The translations under genes were made by a program, and so were the position numbers. The notes beneath the pieces are model-generated. The model did not search any database, was not told where the DNA came from, and saw nothing but the letters and a program-made list of their open reading frames with translations. A stretch of 64,000 nucleotides of DNA, from contig WOAB01000593.1 in assembly GCA_027886185.1 (NCBI GenBank), positions 1,079,001 through 1,143,000 of the forward strand, written 5' to 3'. Position 1 is the stretch's first letter; each line of letters begins with the position of its first letter. The stretch comes from Rheum nobile. Taxonomy: Eukaryota; Streptophyta; Magnoliopsida; Caryophyllales; Polygonaceae. Shown here in pieces: positions 11,357-24,109 of the stretch.

Positions 11357-14300
11357 ATACTACCCTCTTAAAAGAGTTTCGACCCCGAACTAGCATCGCT
11401 AAGCTAAAGGGACCGATTCCACCATAATCTCCTTACCTGATCTTAGTATCCTTAATCATCTCATTCTTGTACTTGCTTCCTAGGAAAATGATCTGTTTCC
11501 TCAACCATACTACTATCTCGCACAGCCTACTTCCACGTACTATTCTTGTACTAACTCGTGACCATCCTCAAGGTCATAATTATCTTAGGATAATTGTCTC
11601 CTAAAATCATCGCACTAGTCTCGCTATACCTTAAGCATGAGATTATACATATTTCTCTTTCCTCTTCCTCTAAACTTCCCTCAGAGTATATACCTTCTCT
11701 TCCTTAAGTCGATATCCTTAAATAAATTTGGTTTCCGAAACCTGTATCCCAAAATCGAACTACTTACTCGATCTTGATTCCACTTACAACATACTGCCTA
11801 CATTCCTTACTCTTGCTAGAACAGATGTGATCATTCACAAGATTACCATTGTCTCGCTCAGAGTATCCATTACAATCTCCAATATAACCTCATTGTTATG
11901 ACCTAATCTTCCTAAAGACCTTGATGTCCTTAATTAGAAGAATACAACCTCTTTCTACTAACTTCCTTTCGACAATCCAATCCTCAAGTACATACATAGA
12001 ATTCCACTATACCTCAGCTTAGTACCTCTCTTGTCATATAGACCTTACTCCTCATATTCACGACTCAGCTATTACATTGGTTACCTTACTCGCATTTGGC
12101 CCTTGTGCCATATCTTTAGCTCAAAAATCTTTACCCATGTGATTCCACCATTAATCACACCACAACCTATGTCCGATTATCTCAGCATGATTTACTAATC
12201 CTCTCCATAGGATTATACTCTCGACTTACCCAAACGTGTCATACGATCACCTTGATAAACGTGGATCACCTTTTCCTCAAGTCCACTTGATATCATATAC
12301 CTACTTACTTTATGCCACACTATTGACCTTCAAAACCGTAATAACTTTTACCGGTCGAGTTTGCTATTCACCCAAAAATCCTTCAGAAATCAGTTGTCCT
12401 CATACGATTTATTATCCCAAATCAAGCACCATTTTGCTTTACGAATATTTACCATTTATCCAAGATTAACTTAACGTATTCCTTATTTAATCTCTAACTT
12501 AAACCTTTAAGGTTCCTCAACTCTATTTACTCAAAATACCATATGGATGAACAATACCTTGCCATCAAAATCCATCACTTCACGTCCTAAATCCTTCAAT
12601 GGCTATATACGAGTACCAAATGTTACTTTACTCCTTAATCCACATACGACAATTCCCCATGCTACATCCTTTTGTTTATCGATATCCTCCGAATAACTAG
12701 GCCTTACACCATAACCTTTCAATTTCAAGTGGGCTTTCTCCCAAAACTATCGATCACAACTTAATTCCCAAAAAGTGCTATATCATCGGTCTTATAGACG
12801 TCACACTCTCTAACAATCCACATATCAGACCTTGTAAATCTCCAGATATCATACCTCTATATCCCTTGAAGGTACGATACTGATTCGGTTCCTTGGCCCA
12901 AATAAGTTTGGCCCTAAAGCTCACTTCCAACTCAAAACCTTTAGTTTCCTCAAAACAATGCCGTGATAAATCCATTAGCACAATTGTGACCAATCACTCG
13001 ATTTCCCCCCAAAACGTGACATCAAATCGCCTTAACAGACATCAATCACTTTCCATCCAATCCTTATGTCATTTTCTCTTAAGAAAGCCTCATAACCAAC
13101 CTCAGATAAATCTTCCAAGACGATACATATGACTTCACGCCCTTAGCCTTTCCGAAAGTCTAATCCTCTGGTCCATAATGAACCTACTTACTTACAACTT
13201 CCATAACCAAAATCCATTGAGATATTACTCCTATTTCCTTAAGGTATCATCCTGATAATTGATTCATTATCAACCGTATCAGTTACTTCTATCAGAATCC
13301 TTTAATAGCTTTCTACGATTAACGCTTGCTACCTTACTCCTTAGGCGCACATAGACAATTCTCTCCACTAAATCCTTTAATATATCAGAATCATCAACAT
13401 AACCTATCCTTAACTGTAATCTTTCCAATTAAGTGTCCTCCTTCTAACACAGTAACTTCACAACTTAGTCTTCTCTAAAGAATTACACCATAAGCCTTCT
13501 AACTGACAAACTCACATAGAATTCAAACATCAAACCTTACAACCTTACAAGTATCATAACTCCTTATTCCCTGATTGTACAACCTACCAATCTCAATCAT
13601 TTGGTCCACTTAGATTTGGCTCAGCCGCCCTTTTCCTGACTCACAACCCAAAGGTTTGTTTAACTTGCTCAAATAACTTATCTCTAACTTAAGATTCTTA
13701 TACTCCTCACACAATCTACTATCCCAATTAAAGCAACCCTTTTTTGCATTATGGATACTTACTATCTCTCCAAGACTTAATCACATCATTTCCTGATGGG
13801 CTCAAAACGAAACTTTGAATAGATCTTCCAAAACAATACCTATGACTTTGTACACTCGACTTTTCAAAAATCTATAACCATAGGTCCTACACTGGTCGTA
13901 CCCACTTATAAATCTCATAATCATAACCCTGGACTCTAAAGTCTTACTCAAGGTCGTAATAGAGGAAATGAGTTCCCTATGAACTATCCCTCTTATACAA
14001 TCATTCCTTCCTCAACAATCTATCCATATCAATGCCTACAACATGACCTCATAACTAGGCATTCTGATCTTCATGTAGTTCATTCCTATGTGCTTTGCCC
14101 AGAACAAATGTTTAGGGTACCCATATGAGAAGAACAAATTTCTTAATCCCATAGAGCATTTACCACATACATTTGTTTCCTATACCCAAAATTTTTTTTG
14201 GTAAAAACTCAAATCATGAGATAACGCTCGTCCGCTCAACGAAGGGAGTAATTAATGTCATACTGATGCGACATTACCCCAAGAATAAAGAGAGATTCCT

Positions 14301-14633
14301 AAGGATGGATCTAGCAATTCAGTAATGGAGTCGCCCCTGGTGTTAACCATGTAGGGAACGAACACCTCGGTTCCATACGTTACCCCTCCTGTGTGAGTCC
14401 TGATAGCCCTTATCCACATGTGACATAACTGTTTTTGGCACTCACGGAGTCTCGTATGAACGAACAATTTGCAATAGTAACGAATTTAGAAATTTCCGAA
14501 ACAAGGAAACACTTCTTTATTATTCGAAACATTACATAAAGCAACTGATAGAAAGTCGAATAGACAGATTACTAAACTATGGAGACTATCGACACAAGTC
14601 AACGCTCCCTATTCTAAAAAGTCTTACAAAGTA
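11357..14633 (-). other. Non-coding internal region of C with diverged duplications
   Basis: There is no meaningful ORF. The minus strand is related to the stretch between gag and the 3' LTR of F (42654-44305), but is about twice as long. Weakly conserved direct repeats are visible: for example, segments near 12600 and 13310, and near 13110 and 13820, share words at a spacing of about 700 bp. The segments near 12410 and 13720 are similar at about 1.3 kb. I read this as old tandem expansion. The part near 14258-14467 matches F 42765-43010. Confidence 0.55.
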
Positions 14634-14742
14634 CTACCACTTGTACAAAGCTTCCTTCCCATCGGGGTGACGTATCACAAAGAGTCGCTGCTCTTGACCC
14701 GAAGATTCCATAGGCGCCTTGCCTCTATCACGAGTAGTAGAC
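14634..14742 (-). pseudogene. gag: gag C-terminal tail of element C
   Basis: The minus strand reads GKAPMESSGQEQRLFVIRH followed by a short tail and a stop at 14634-14636. This is nearly identical to the end of the intact gag of F (GKAPMESSGQGQRLFVIRH). Everything upstream in gag, including the zinc knuckles, was deleted together with the primer site and part of the 5' LTR. Confidence 0.8.
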
Positions 14743-14748
14743 TACCCC

Positions 14749-16762
14749 GGACGGATGACACTAGCCAACCATGCAAGGAATAAAACCCGACTGGTTAGTC
14801 TAATGAAAGACTATGCAAGGGTGAAAACAGAATGGTCCTAGTGATCGTAACCGTTTACTATCATTGTCCCTCGAATAACAACCGAAGGAACGATATATAA
14901 CCCGAAACTTTCACGGAATGATTAAAGTTTGAATGATCAAGAGAAGACTCCTAAAGATCGAGTCTTATCGGGAACATATAAAGAGAAGACTCCAAGAGAT
15001 TGAGTCTTAACAGAAATCGTATGAAGAGAAGACTCCAAAAGATTGAGTCTTACGGGAAATTATGACAAATGTTTGGGAACATAATAATTTCATACAAGCG
15101 TTTAAAAAGACTTGACCATTTGGGTCCACGACCAACCTCACCGCGTAATGCGAATTCAGATTTGGAAGGAGGACTTACTCTAATCGAAGTCCAGACGAGG
15201 TTCCAAGTTGTACTTCTCGCCCAAGGTTCATTAATTATGTGCATAATCGCACTTATCTTGTTTAATTCCAAAACGCATATTCACGTTATAAGCTTTTATC
15301 ATATAAATATATCATCTCGATACGAGAGATATCTTGGGAATAAATCCCGATTGGTTGGCACCAGCTTAGTGCACCACCCCTATATTCGGATAGGGGCCGG
15401 TCATGACTAGGGAAAGGGTGTTAGGGCAAAATCCTCCTAAGCACCAAGTTATAAAGAAACGACTAGACCTCGCAAGGTACATAGCGTTCCTACGAATACT
15501 CGTTCTAACTATATTTCAAGTTCACATAAATCCACATCAATGCCATCCTGGCAACAGTATATATATATATATATAATAGCGTTGTTTCTAGCAGTATATA
15601 CAACCTATTATAATATCTCTTTTAATCGTATCAAATACGTTTATCAAAACTGTTCCCAACGAAAACAATATTCATCCCATTTAATTAACAATTAAAACAA
15701 TTGATAATTAATAGAAATATGGAATGATAAGCAAGAACGAACCGCCACTTGCCTTAGACTAGACGAACGATTGATGAAGACGGGAACAGAACTCGGATTA
15801 CAGATTCCTACGGAACGACCCATAACGAAACCCTAGGTTAGATTCGATAATAAACTATACGAATCTAAAGAATGATGAACGAAATCTAAAGAATGGAAGT
15901 CCCGACCGAGACCGGATCGCCCAAGGCCACGATCGCGATTGCTAAAGCAATCCGCGGTCGCGGCGGGCACTACCGCGGTCGCAGTCATCGAGGACGAATG
16001 TCCGCGAGCACTGGTGACAGCGGCCGCGAACGCGGCCGACATTGTCACTGCCGCGGTCGCGGTAGTTCATAGCCGCGATCGCGGCTAAGAACTTCGGCGG
16101 CCCAAAATGATAAAAACTCACCGGCGATGACTCGGAAGGGCTCGATTTGCGGCGGCTTCCACTCCTGGGCACCTTGCGCCTCCAATGCACTGCTCCTTGG
16201 CCACCACCACCTCCGTCGAGGGCTCCGGCGACTCCTCAAGAATTTCGGCGAGAGCTCGAACCTCCGGCGACTATGGAAACGAGAGTGAGAGGGGAGATCT
16301 CATATCCGGGTGCTCAAAACCCTCCATTCCGGCCTCTATTTATAGCCAAGGAGGAGAGCTAGCCCCGACAAGATCAACGACGACAATGAACGTGTGGCTC
16401 GCATGCCCGACTGTGCACTCTGCACATTTCCGCAGTCGCGGTGAGTTCTGCCGCGGTCGCGGAAAATTCAAGCCCAGCTCCTCTGGGAGCTATTATTCCG
16501 CGGTTGCGGAATTGCCCTTTTCGCGTCTATTTGACCGGGAAAAGGTTTGACATGGGTTTAAAACCCCGGATCTTAAATATTTGTACCCAAACAAATATTC
16601 TAAGCCTCGATAATACGTCGAATGTATTTTCCAATGCTCTGGGAATAATACAGAAATCAAACATGATACAGAAATTCCTAACTTCGCCTAACGCGTCCCG
16701 AATAATTGACGAGGGTTTGGGAAATTACCCAAATACCCTTACTAAAAATGAGGGGTATTATA
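14749..16762 (-). repeat. 5' LTR of C, truncated at its U5 end
   Basis: Starting on the minus strand at 16762, the LTR follows the left copy until ggacggatgaca near 14749, then jumps into gag sequence. The last base pairs at 16757-16762 read ttata instead of ttaca. A TATA-like ctataaatag lies at about 16336-16347 and CGCG palindromes at about 15940-16090 and 16430-16505. One stretch (about 10800-10830 in the left copy) is shortened here. Confidence 0.85.
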
Positions 16763-16767
16763 AGGGA

Positions 16768-16908
16768 GGTCAAACATACCCTTGGCGAAATAGTGCTAAC
16801 AATGTATGTTGGAGGCATCAACCAACAGGTAAAGTTCTTAGTGCTCGACTGCCAGTTGCCTTATAATGCAATCCTTGGTAGACCCTTGGTCGAACGACAA
16901 TCGGCATA
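16768..16908 (+). pseudogene. Aspartic protease of D, C-terminal half
   Basis: Immediately after C the frame reads REVKHTLGEIVLTMYVGG, then FLVLDCQLPYNAILGRPLVE. The YNAILGRP block is the standard C-terminal retropepsin signature of Tat-like elements. Together with 7128-7288 it makes one protease domain split by C. It ends in a stop at 16907-16909, followed by a short linker to the RT region. Confidence 0.85.
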
Positions 16909-17040
16909 ACAACTACAAATCGGCAAAGGGACCAAACGATACGTCGAACCAGATATGGAACAACTAGACAAGTTCTTATTAGACCCTTCAAAGCCAAACT
17001 AGACGGTAAGGGTCGGGTCAGATCTAAACAACTCGACCAG

Positions 17041-17546
17041 AACTAGCCTGGTGGAATTCATGGGATCCAATGCCGACTGCTTCGCGTGGTCGCATGAGGA
17101 CATGGTAGGAATCTCGCCTGACATTATTACTCACAAACTAAACGTAGATCCAACCTATCCTCTAGTCAAACAGAAAAGAAGAAAATTCACACCGAAGCGA
17201 AACATGATCGTAGACGATGAGGTCATAAATTTACTGGAAACATGTAAAATCAGGGAGGTCAAGTATCCGGAGTGGCTAGCAAATGTCATCATAGTGAAAA
17301 ATAAAAATGGCAAGTGGAGGGTCTGCATCGACTTTACAGATCTGAATAAGGCATGTCCCAAGGATTCCTTCCCCTTGCCACACATCGATGCAATGGTCGA
17401 CGCGACCGCAGGCCACAAAATGCTCACGTTCATGGACGCGTTCAGTGGGTACAACGAAATCTTAATGGACCCGAAAGACCAAGAGAAAACAACATTCATA
17501 ACCAACTAAGGTACGTACTGCTACAAACTTATTAAAAAGGTACAAC
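17041..17546 (+). pseudogene. Reverse transcriptase of D, N-terminal half
   Basis: The ORF from 17051 encodes FAWSHEDMVGI and HKLNVDP, a basic RRKFTPKRN, then WLANVIIVKNKNGKWRVCIDF and TDLNKACPKDSFPLPHID, and MLTFMDAFSGYNEI with the first catalytic Asp. These are RT blocks 1-3 of the Tat type. After FITN a stop follows. At about 17510-17546 the sequence GTYCYK jumps to the later HE..K-like segment, so the part holding the YxDD box is deleted. The enzyme is therefore inactive regardless of the stops. Confidence 0.85.
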
Positions 17547-18250
17547 ATGAAATTAAATCCTACTAAATGCTCTTTTGGAGTGTCGTCAGGAAAATTCCTA
17601 GGATATATGGTAACCCAAAGAGGAATAGAGGCCAACCCAGATCAAATCAAAGCAATCGTCAATTTGAGATCCACCAGATGCGTCAAAGACGTCCAAAAGC
17701 TGATAGGACAAATAACATCACTCAACAGATTCATATCAAAATCCTCAGACAAGTGCAAACTCTTCTATGAAGCCCTGAAGAAGAACAAGTCATTTGAATG
17801 GACGGCGGCGCACGAACAAGCCTTTCAAGACCTAAAGGCATACCTGGCGAGCCCATTACTACTAGCAAAACCAAAGGACGATGAATCACTACCACTATAC
17901 CTAGCAGTATCGGAGTCATCAGTACGGAAAACAATCTTCAATCTACTACGTAAGTCGCTCTCTACTCCCGGCATAAACAAGGTACACGTCGCTCAAAACA
18001 TTGGTCCTAGCCCTAGTAATGGCATCAAACAAACTTAGACCTTATTTCGAATCACATGTTATTATTGTACGGACTAACCATCCCATGAAAGCCATCTTGA
18101 GGAAACCATAGTTCACAGGTCGAATGACAAAATGGGCAATACACTTAAGCGGTTTCGATATCGAATATGAACCAAGGACAACAATCAAGTCTCAAGCTTT
18201 GGCAGACTTTGTGGCTGATTTCAGTCCAACATTGGAACAAGAGGCAATAA
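17547..18250 (+). pseudogene. RT thumb/connection and first RNase H of D
   Basis: A new frame starts with MKLNPTKCSFGVSSGKFLGY, then RGIEANPDQIKAI, VKDVQKLIGQITSLNRFIS and FEWTAAHEQAFQDLKAYL. These are the usual blocks after the YxDD motif. The RNase H part follows with shifts (RPYFESHVIIVRTNHP, MTKWAIHLSGFDIEYEPR, QALADFVADF). There is a stop at 18036-18038 and another near 18109. The original order is retained, but the reading frame is broken at least twice. Confidence 0.8.
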
Positions 18251-18292
18251 GAGGCCGTAAAGGAAGCCACCGAACTGACAACTGAAGAAGAC

Positions 18293-18751
18293 ATGGGCAC
18301 ATGGCAACTCCATACAGATGGAGCGTCGAACGTAAGGGGAGTCGGCCTAGGGGTTGTACTAAAATCGCCACAAGGAGACCATATAGCCCAAGCTGTAAGA
18401 TGTGAATGGGACGCGACCAATAATGAAGCAGAGTACGAGAAACTAATATTCGGACTAACGCTTGCACAAGTCCCCGTAATCCAAAACATCGAAGTGGTAT
18501 GCGACTCTCATCTAATAGTCAACCAGGTACAAGGGTCATATGCCGCTAAAGACGACAGAATGATGGCCTACCTAGACATCGTCAAAAAACTGGCAGAAAA
18601 ATTCCAAAATTTCACCATCAGGCAAGTCTCATGCAACCGATGTCATAAACAATCAAGATGACTGGACTACACCCACACCCTACGTCAAATGGCTAAAAGA
18701 CGGCATGCTTTCAACAGACAAAGGAGAAGCCAAGAAACTAAAGGTACAGGC
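18293..18751 (+). pseudogene. Second (archaeal-type) RNase H of D
   Basis: The frame WQLHTDGASNVRGVGLGVVL, with the first catalytic Asp, is followed by WDATNNEAEYEKLIFGLTLA with the Glu, VVCDSHLIVNQVQGSYAAKD with the next Asp, and MMAYLDIVKKLAEKF. An additional RNase H of this kind is diagnostic of Tat/Ogre retrotransposons. The ORF stops at 18659-18661. Shifted remnants continue up to 18751, where element G inserted. Confidence 0.85.
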
Positions 18752-19549
18752 TGTAATAACCCTTATTTTACCATAAGGGTATTAATGTAATTTCTATTTT
18801 TATGATAATAATAAAGTTTATGGTATTTATTTTATTTCTTTTAAAGAAATGAATAATTTAAATCAACCTTAGCTTAAGTAAAAAATTGTGTCTTGAATAA
18901 TTTTTGTACAAATTATTATAAGGTTACATTAAAAATAGTAGAGAAGTGGTTACCAAGTAGGATTGAGTTTATAAAATAAAGCTTGGGAGCTTTATTATAA
19001 TTTGGTAAAGAAAAAGGGGCAAATGTGCCACAAGTTGGAAACTTGGGACAAAAATTACAAATAACCCCAAAATGTGGGAGGATGGCTTTAATTAAGGAAA
19101 AGTTGATTTAATTTCCAAGCCATTATTTTCCCCTTCTAGAACCCTTGTTAGGATCTCCCAAATCCATCCAAATTCGACCAATTTTTTGTTGAATCAGTTC
19201 GTTCAACAAATCTATATTGTTACCAAGGTAATTATCTAGTAAAACCATAAGTTACTAGATTTAATTAGCCTTAATTTCGTCCGGGTTCATCCAAATTAGT
19301 GAAAGTTGCGTTTTGGCGCTTGAAACTCGAATTGAACCGATTTGATTCGATTATATCCTCTAAGATTGATGTGGAGTGTTATCAAATCATAACCAATGAA
19401 GATTTTATCCTTTCCCCTATAAATTGGACCAAACAAGTAAGTTTCTCATCCAAAACCAATCAGAACTCCTTCCTCCTCTGTTTTTCCGCAGCCACTGTTA
19501 GGGCGATTTTCCGACTCTGGTGGTCTTCTTCCGCCGCCGCCGGTCATCA

Positions 19550-19756
19550 TCGGTTTTGACCGAACCAAATAAAGTATTCGGTTCGGTCAAAATATTCTGT
19601 TATTTCGGGCCACAACCGAACCGAATAAAACCGAACTGAATCGAGTATGTTCGGTTCGGTTTTCAGTCCACAAAATTACAAAATTACAAAATTCGGTTTC
19701 AGTTCGGTTCGGTTTTGTTCGGTTCGGTTCGGTTTTGGCCCGATGAACAGCCCTAG
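19550..19756. repeat. Degenerate cggttcggtt repeat with an MITE-like end
   Basis: It has many copies of 'cggttcggtt' and 'ccgaacc' in both orientations, ending in tgaacagcccta at about 19745-19756. This resembles common plant non-autonomous DNA elements of hAT style. The sequence after it (gtgtggattta) rejoins the LTR sequence shared with F. The left boundary and target duplication could not be fixed. Confidence 0.4.
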
Positions 19757-20467
19757 TGTGGATTTATTGTGCATTGGTATGGAAATATATGTTAGTTTAG
19801 CACGAGTATTCGTAGGAACGCTATTTCCTTGTGAGGTTTAGTCGTTTCTTTATAACTTGGCGCTAGGAGGATTATTGCCCTTGTAATATCGCCATGAAAT
19901 ATGTATTAATAATTTATGTCGAGCGGTAATTTTGATATGATTTCTTACTACAAGTTGTAGTATTAAAAATTTGCGAGCGTCGTAGAAAACAGTTTAGAAA
20001 CGACGCTAGAATTATTTTCGAGTAATTAGTATAGTATTTTGATTTTTACACACATAAATATACTTATATTATATAATTAAAGTGATTCACTAAAAGACAA
20101 ATTAACATTTTATATTTATTTATTAAAAAGGCATGCTTATCTTCCTAACGCTAGATTTTTTTTCCCTAAGTATCTAGAGCTCTCTATCACTCTCCTTTGT
20201 CTCTCTCCATTCGGTCACCCCCTCCAAAATTCTCTGCACACCAGCCACCATTACCAACCTATTACACCTCCTCCTCTCCTTCATTCCTCCTTGCTTCCGC
20301 CATCAAGAGCCACCACCGCCGCCTTGCCAAGGTGATTCTACCTCCACCGGTTGCTCCCTTTGCTCAGCCGTGATCATTAGAGATGGGAGGCTACCATTGT
20401 TGTGTGTGGTTGGCATGAATTCAAGCTCACCATAGAAGCCACCCTCTTCCTTTTCAAGCTTTGTAAC

Positions 20468-20860
20468 TGTGGTAGCATGAATTTTTACCATAAAGATTGA
20501 TGAAACCGACAACGATCGATCTTCTATGAATACGAAGAACGAACCTAATACGAACAATTTAGAGTAGAAAACCCTAGTGCCAAATAGCACACGGGGAAAA
20601 ACCACTACCTCCTAGCTTCGTGCTAGAAGGATTTGAACGGTCTATTTCTCTTATTTCTTCTTTCTTTTGTTTACAACAAGAACATATACTCAAAAGCTCT
20701 CTCCCTATCAATGGAGGCTACCAACTGATTATCTCGTTCTCTAGGGTTTAGGATAGGTTTAGGTTATTAAATACCTCCCTTATTTATGTCTTAATGGGCC
20801 TCATTTAAGTAAATGGGCTTAATCTTCTGTTTTAGGAAAGTGAGATAATTTCCCCTTTCA
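20468..20860 (-). repeat. 3' LTR of H
   Basis: On the minus strand it starts tgaaaggggaaatt and ends catgctaccaca. It is nearly identical to 24110-24501 with scattered substitutions, many of them transitions. Confidence 0.85.
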
Positions 20861-21079
20861 TTTTGCCCCTCGGGTTCGACAGAAACCGTAGGATCCGATA
20901 ACTCCGGGTCGTACCTCGAATCAGCATTCGGATCTGAATGATTTTTGTCTCGATTTTGCAGCACTCAGTCATCCATCTGATGGACCTAAGCTACCCAAGT
21001 CGTTTCGTAATGCGTTGGCCCTTGCCTAACTAGTTTATGCTTGCTTATAGGTGTATGGACTCGACTCCTATACTCATCC

Positions 21080-21535
21080 GTGGGTCGCTCGGATTCGGCG
21101 CCCGTGTGGCTCGTTACCACGAAAATACATGCCTGACTATGAGTAGCTCGAATTCGACTCTCGTGCCGGACTTACACTGCTGGCTCCTTCCTAGCGTGGG
21201 TCGCTCGGATTCGGCGTCCGTGTGGCTCGTTACCACGAAAATACATGCCTGACTACGAGTAGCTCGAATTTGGCTCTCGTGCCGGACTTACACTGCTGGC
21301 TCTTGCCTAGCGTGGGTCGCTCGGATTCGGCGCCCGTGTGGCTCGTTACCACGAAAATACATGCCTGACTATGAGTAGCTCGAATTCGGCTCTCGTGCTG
21401 GACTTACACTGCTGGCTCATGCCTAGCGTGGGTCGCTCGGATTCGGCGCCCGTGTGGCTCGTTACCACGAAAATACATGCCTGACTACGAGTAGCTCGAA
21501 TTCGGCTCTCGTGTCGGACTTACACTGTGTTGTGG
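21080..21535. repeat. Tandem array, 116 bp unit, four copies, in H
   Basis: The word tgggtcgctcggattcggcg recurs at 21081, 21197, 21313 and 21429, a constant 116 bp period. Copies are highly similar, differing by a few substitutions, so the array arose recently relative to H or is being homogenised. Confidence 0.9.
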
Positions 21536-21616
21536 AAGGTTACCTTGTCATTCATATCTTGTAGCTTCTCGCTCTAATGCCCCTGCCCGCCATTGCATGG
21601 TAGGGTCCCTTTCGTT

Positions 21617-21806
21617 CGCTTGTCGTCCATGCACTCCAGCTTGTACGCTCTGCCTTCTAGTCCAAGCTTGTCGTCCATGCACTCCAGCTTGTACGCTCTC
21701 ATGCTCTGCCTTCTAGTCCAAGCTTGTCATCCATGCACTCCAGCTTGTATGCTCTCATGCTCTGCCTTCTATTCCAAGCTTGTCGTCTATGCACTCCAAC
21801 TTGTAT
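21617..21806. repeat. Tandem array, about 48-56 bp unit, four copies, in H
   Basis: The unit contains 'catgcactccagcttgta' and 'tctgccttctagtccaag'. Copies start near 21619, 21667, 21723 and 21778. The first copy is shorter. It is a separate sequence from the 116 bp array 80 bp upstream. Confidence 0.85.
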
Positions 21807-24109
21807 GCTCCGTTGCCCCTAGGCTGATAGAATGAACGAGGCGTCTCGTGCTATCATGATTTCCAAGCAGGTTATGATTGATGTCTCTGCAGCCCGTGGC
21901 CCCGTAGGCTTTGTGTCTCTTAAGCTGACAAAATAAATAGTGGTATGAGCTTGTGCATCGAAAGTTAATAGAACGATGACATCTCTTGCCCATGTGCCTT
22001 GTACGCATACTACTTCAAACAACTCAAATGATAAGTAGGCTAATTATAAAATAAGAGAAAAGATGACTTAGCTCTTGGATTATGTTCATGTCATCCGTTC
22101 AATGCCGATGAAAGTACTCCGCCTTCACGATCCATATCCAATGATACCTTGCTAGTCTTGCTAAATACGAACGTCGTTTGAGCCTCCAATGAGGTGCTTG
22201 AAACTTTGTTCATTGCAATGACATGCTGAAAAAAAAACATATAGTGATGCTCTCCCTGGCCATGCTCACGCCACTATTCTGAATCCAGTGAAACAGTGCA
22301 GCCCTTGTGACCCTTACTCGAGCAATCCATGCAGTGCTACGAATCCAACACCACTGGCATTGCCCCATTCGGACTCTACCTGAGCCTCCAACGAGTCGCT
22401 CAAACCTGGACCCTTGATAAGGCGCACGATTCGATAAATCCTTGCATCGACACAACTCCAGGAGAGGTTAGACTAATCTATCAAAATTAAGTCCAATATA
22501 TCATAATTGAGCTAAATGCCGAGATTATCAAGTGATTCAATTGAGCAACATGAAAAAGATTACTATGTTGTAAAACCACTTAATTAATAATGTGGACACG
22601 TTGAGGAGGAGAAACTACTGATTCGATGCTAACAACTTGCTATTGAAATAGTATAAGATTTTACTAGATATATAGAAAGAAAAAACGGGGACTTAGCTTT
22701 GGAATTTGGTTGAACAAGTCCGATCGAACTGATGTTGGACTAGTGAAATTGTGCTCCTGGGCCGCCTCTAGTTTCTTAACCCTCGGTAGCCGTAGACAAG
22801 CCAGAGACGATGCAGAACGACTGCATCCATTCGTTGTCTTCAAACCCGTCTGGCAACCTCCAACAATATGTTGATAACCTTCTATGCTATGCCTCTCTGG
22901 ATATCAAGTAGAGTTTTTAGCCAATACACATCCCATGGTGCATCGAGATTTCAAGCAACAGGATAGCCTTTAAAATTCCACCAGGTATATATATATATAC
23001 AACCACCATCTAGTCATGTTCGACCCCAAGAAAGACCCATTTTAAACCACTTAATCCAAAATCTGATCACAACATTGTCTTCCTCACGCTTGAGTTAGTT
23101 GAACCCGACTCATGAATCATCTCAAACCATCTCCGAATGGCATCGAGTCACCTCCGAACTTGCCCATGTTGTGCACAGAAAATCGGGGGATCAGGCCACT
23201 TTGAAGCATTTTTCTGACGCCAGAGGAGGATCCCAACTGACGCGACCCATCTTTGGAGAAATCTTGCAGCACCACGAACCCAACGGCACCGGCCTCACTC
23301 CATGTGGTCGCCATTCGAGCAACCAACTAGCCACTCAAAGTAGACTCGATGATGTCCGCCTCCAAAATTCCACCTTCAAGTGGAACCCACTCTCTTCATC
23401 TTCCTTAACAAAGACCGCCGCTTTCCATGTTGCTAAACTATTTTTGATTCTCGGTGGCTCACAATCCCTTTGTACTGTTGTCCGACAGCCTTTGTGGTGC
23501 AGAGCGGCGTAGGAGCGATGACGATCTACAACAATGCTTGGTTGAATGGACGTAGTAGAAGAGTTGCCATTGACAAGAGCACCGCTAGATGCGAGTCTCC
23601 ATAATTACGCGGCGTCGGCGGAAGATGTGACAAAGAAAACTGTGGTGATGATGTTCCAACGATGGTGTGATTGCTCTTGTATTTCAGATAGAAAACAATG
23701 TAGCCACGGACCTCACGGTATTGAGAGGCGATCGACAGAGTTGGCTCAGCCATATATTTGGCAGTTCCATGATTGCTTCAAGGACGGATTTTAACGACAG
23801 AACGAGGAGCTAGGATCCCCTTCCCAACAAATCTGCCAATGCACAGAAATAGGAGAGACCGGCTCGGTTGCACTGGGGTGGCATGGCCATCGATTGGCTT
23901 TGGTTCGAGGCATCTCTCGATGTCGAGGGTTGTCTCTAGGTGTGGCCTTAGTGGCACAAAACAACGTCGGAGCGGCCGTGGCGGCTTCGCCTCCAATGTT
24001 GTTGCAAAAATTCGTGAAAACAACGATCTTGAGGTTGGAGATAATCCCTTCGCGATCCTTCGTAGTTGGATTCCTATCGTCATCCTCGTTCCCCACGGTC
24101 GGTGCCAAT

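Larger units (their letters stand above)
7289..16762 (-). mobile_element. Element C: truncated gag-only Ty3/gypsy element in D's protease
   Basis: It is flanked by a perfect 5 bp target duplication, aggga (7284-7288 and 16763-16767). On the minus strand the order is a truncated 5' LTR (16762-14749), a gag tail, about 3.3 kb of non-coding DNA, a polypurine tract and the 3' LTR (11064-7289, with solo LTR E inside). The U5 end of the 5' LTR, the primer site and most of gag are missing. The gag tail abuts the LTR directly near 14742-14749. Gag tail, non-coding region and LTR all relate it to element F. Confidence 0.85.

Noticed and set aside
21080..21806. CRISPR-like array
   Set aside because: The units are contiguous tandem repeats without unique spacers, inside a plant retroelement.
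22210..22455. 81-codon minus-strand ORF in H
   Set aside because: No start context, domain or conservation visible; within the length expected by chance.
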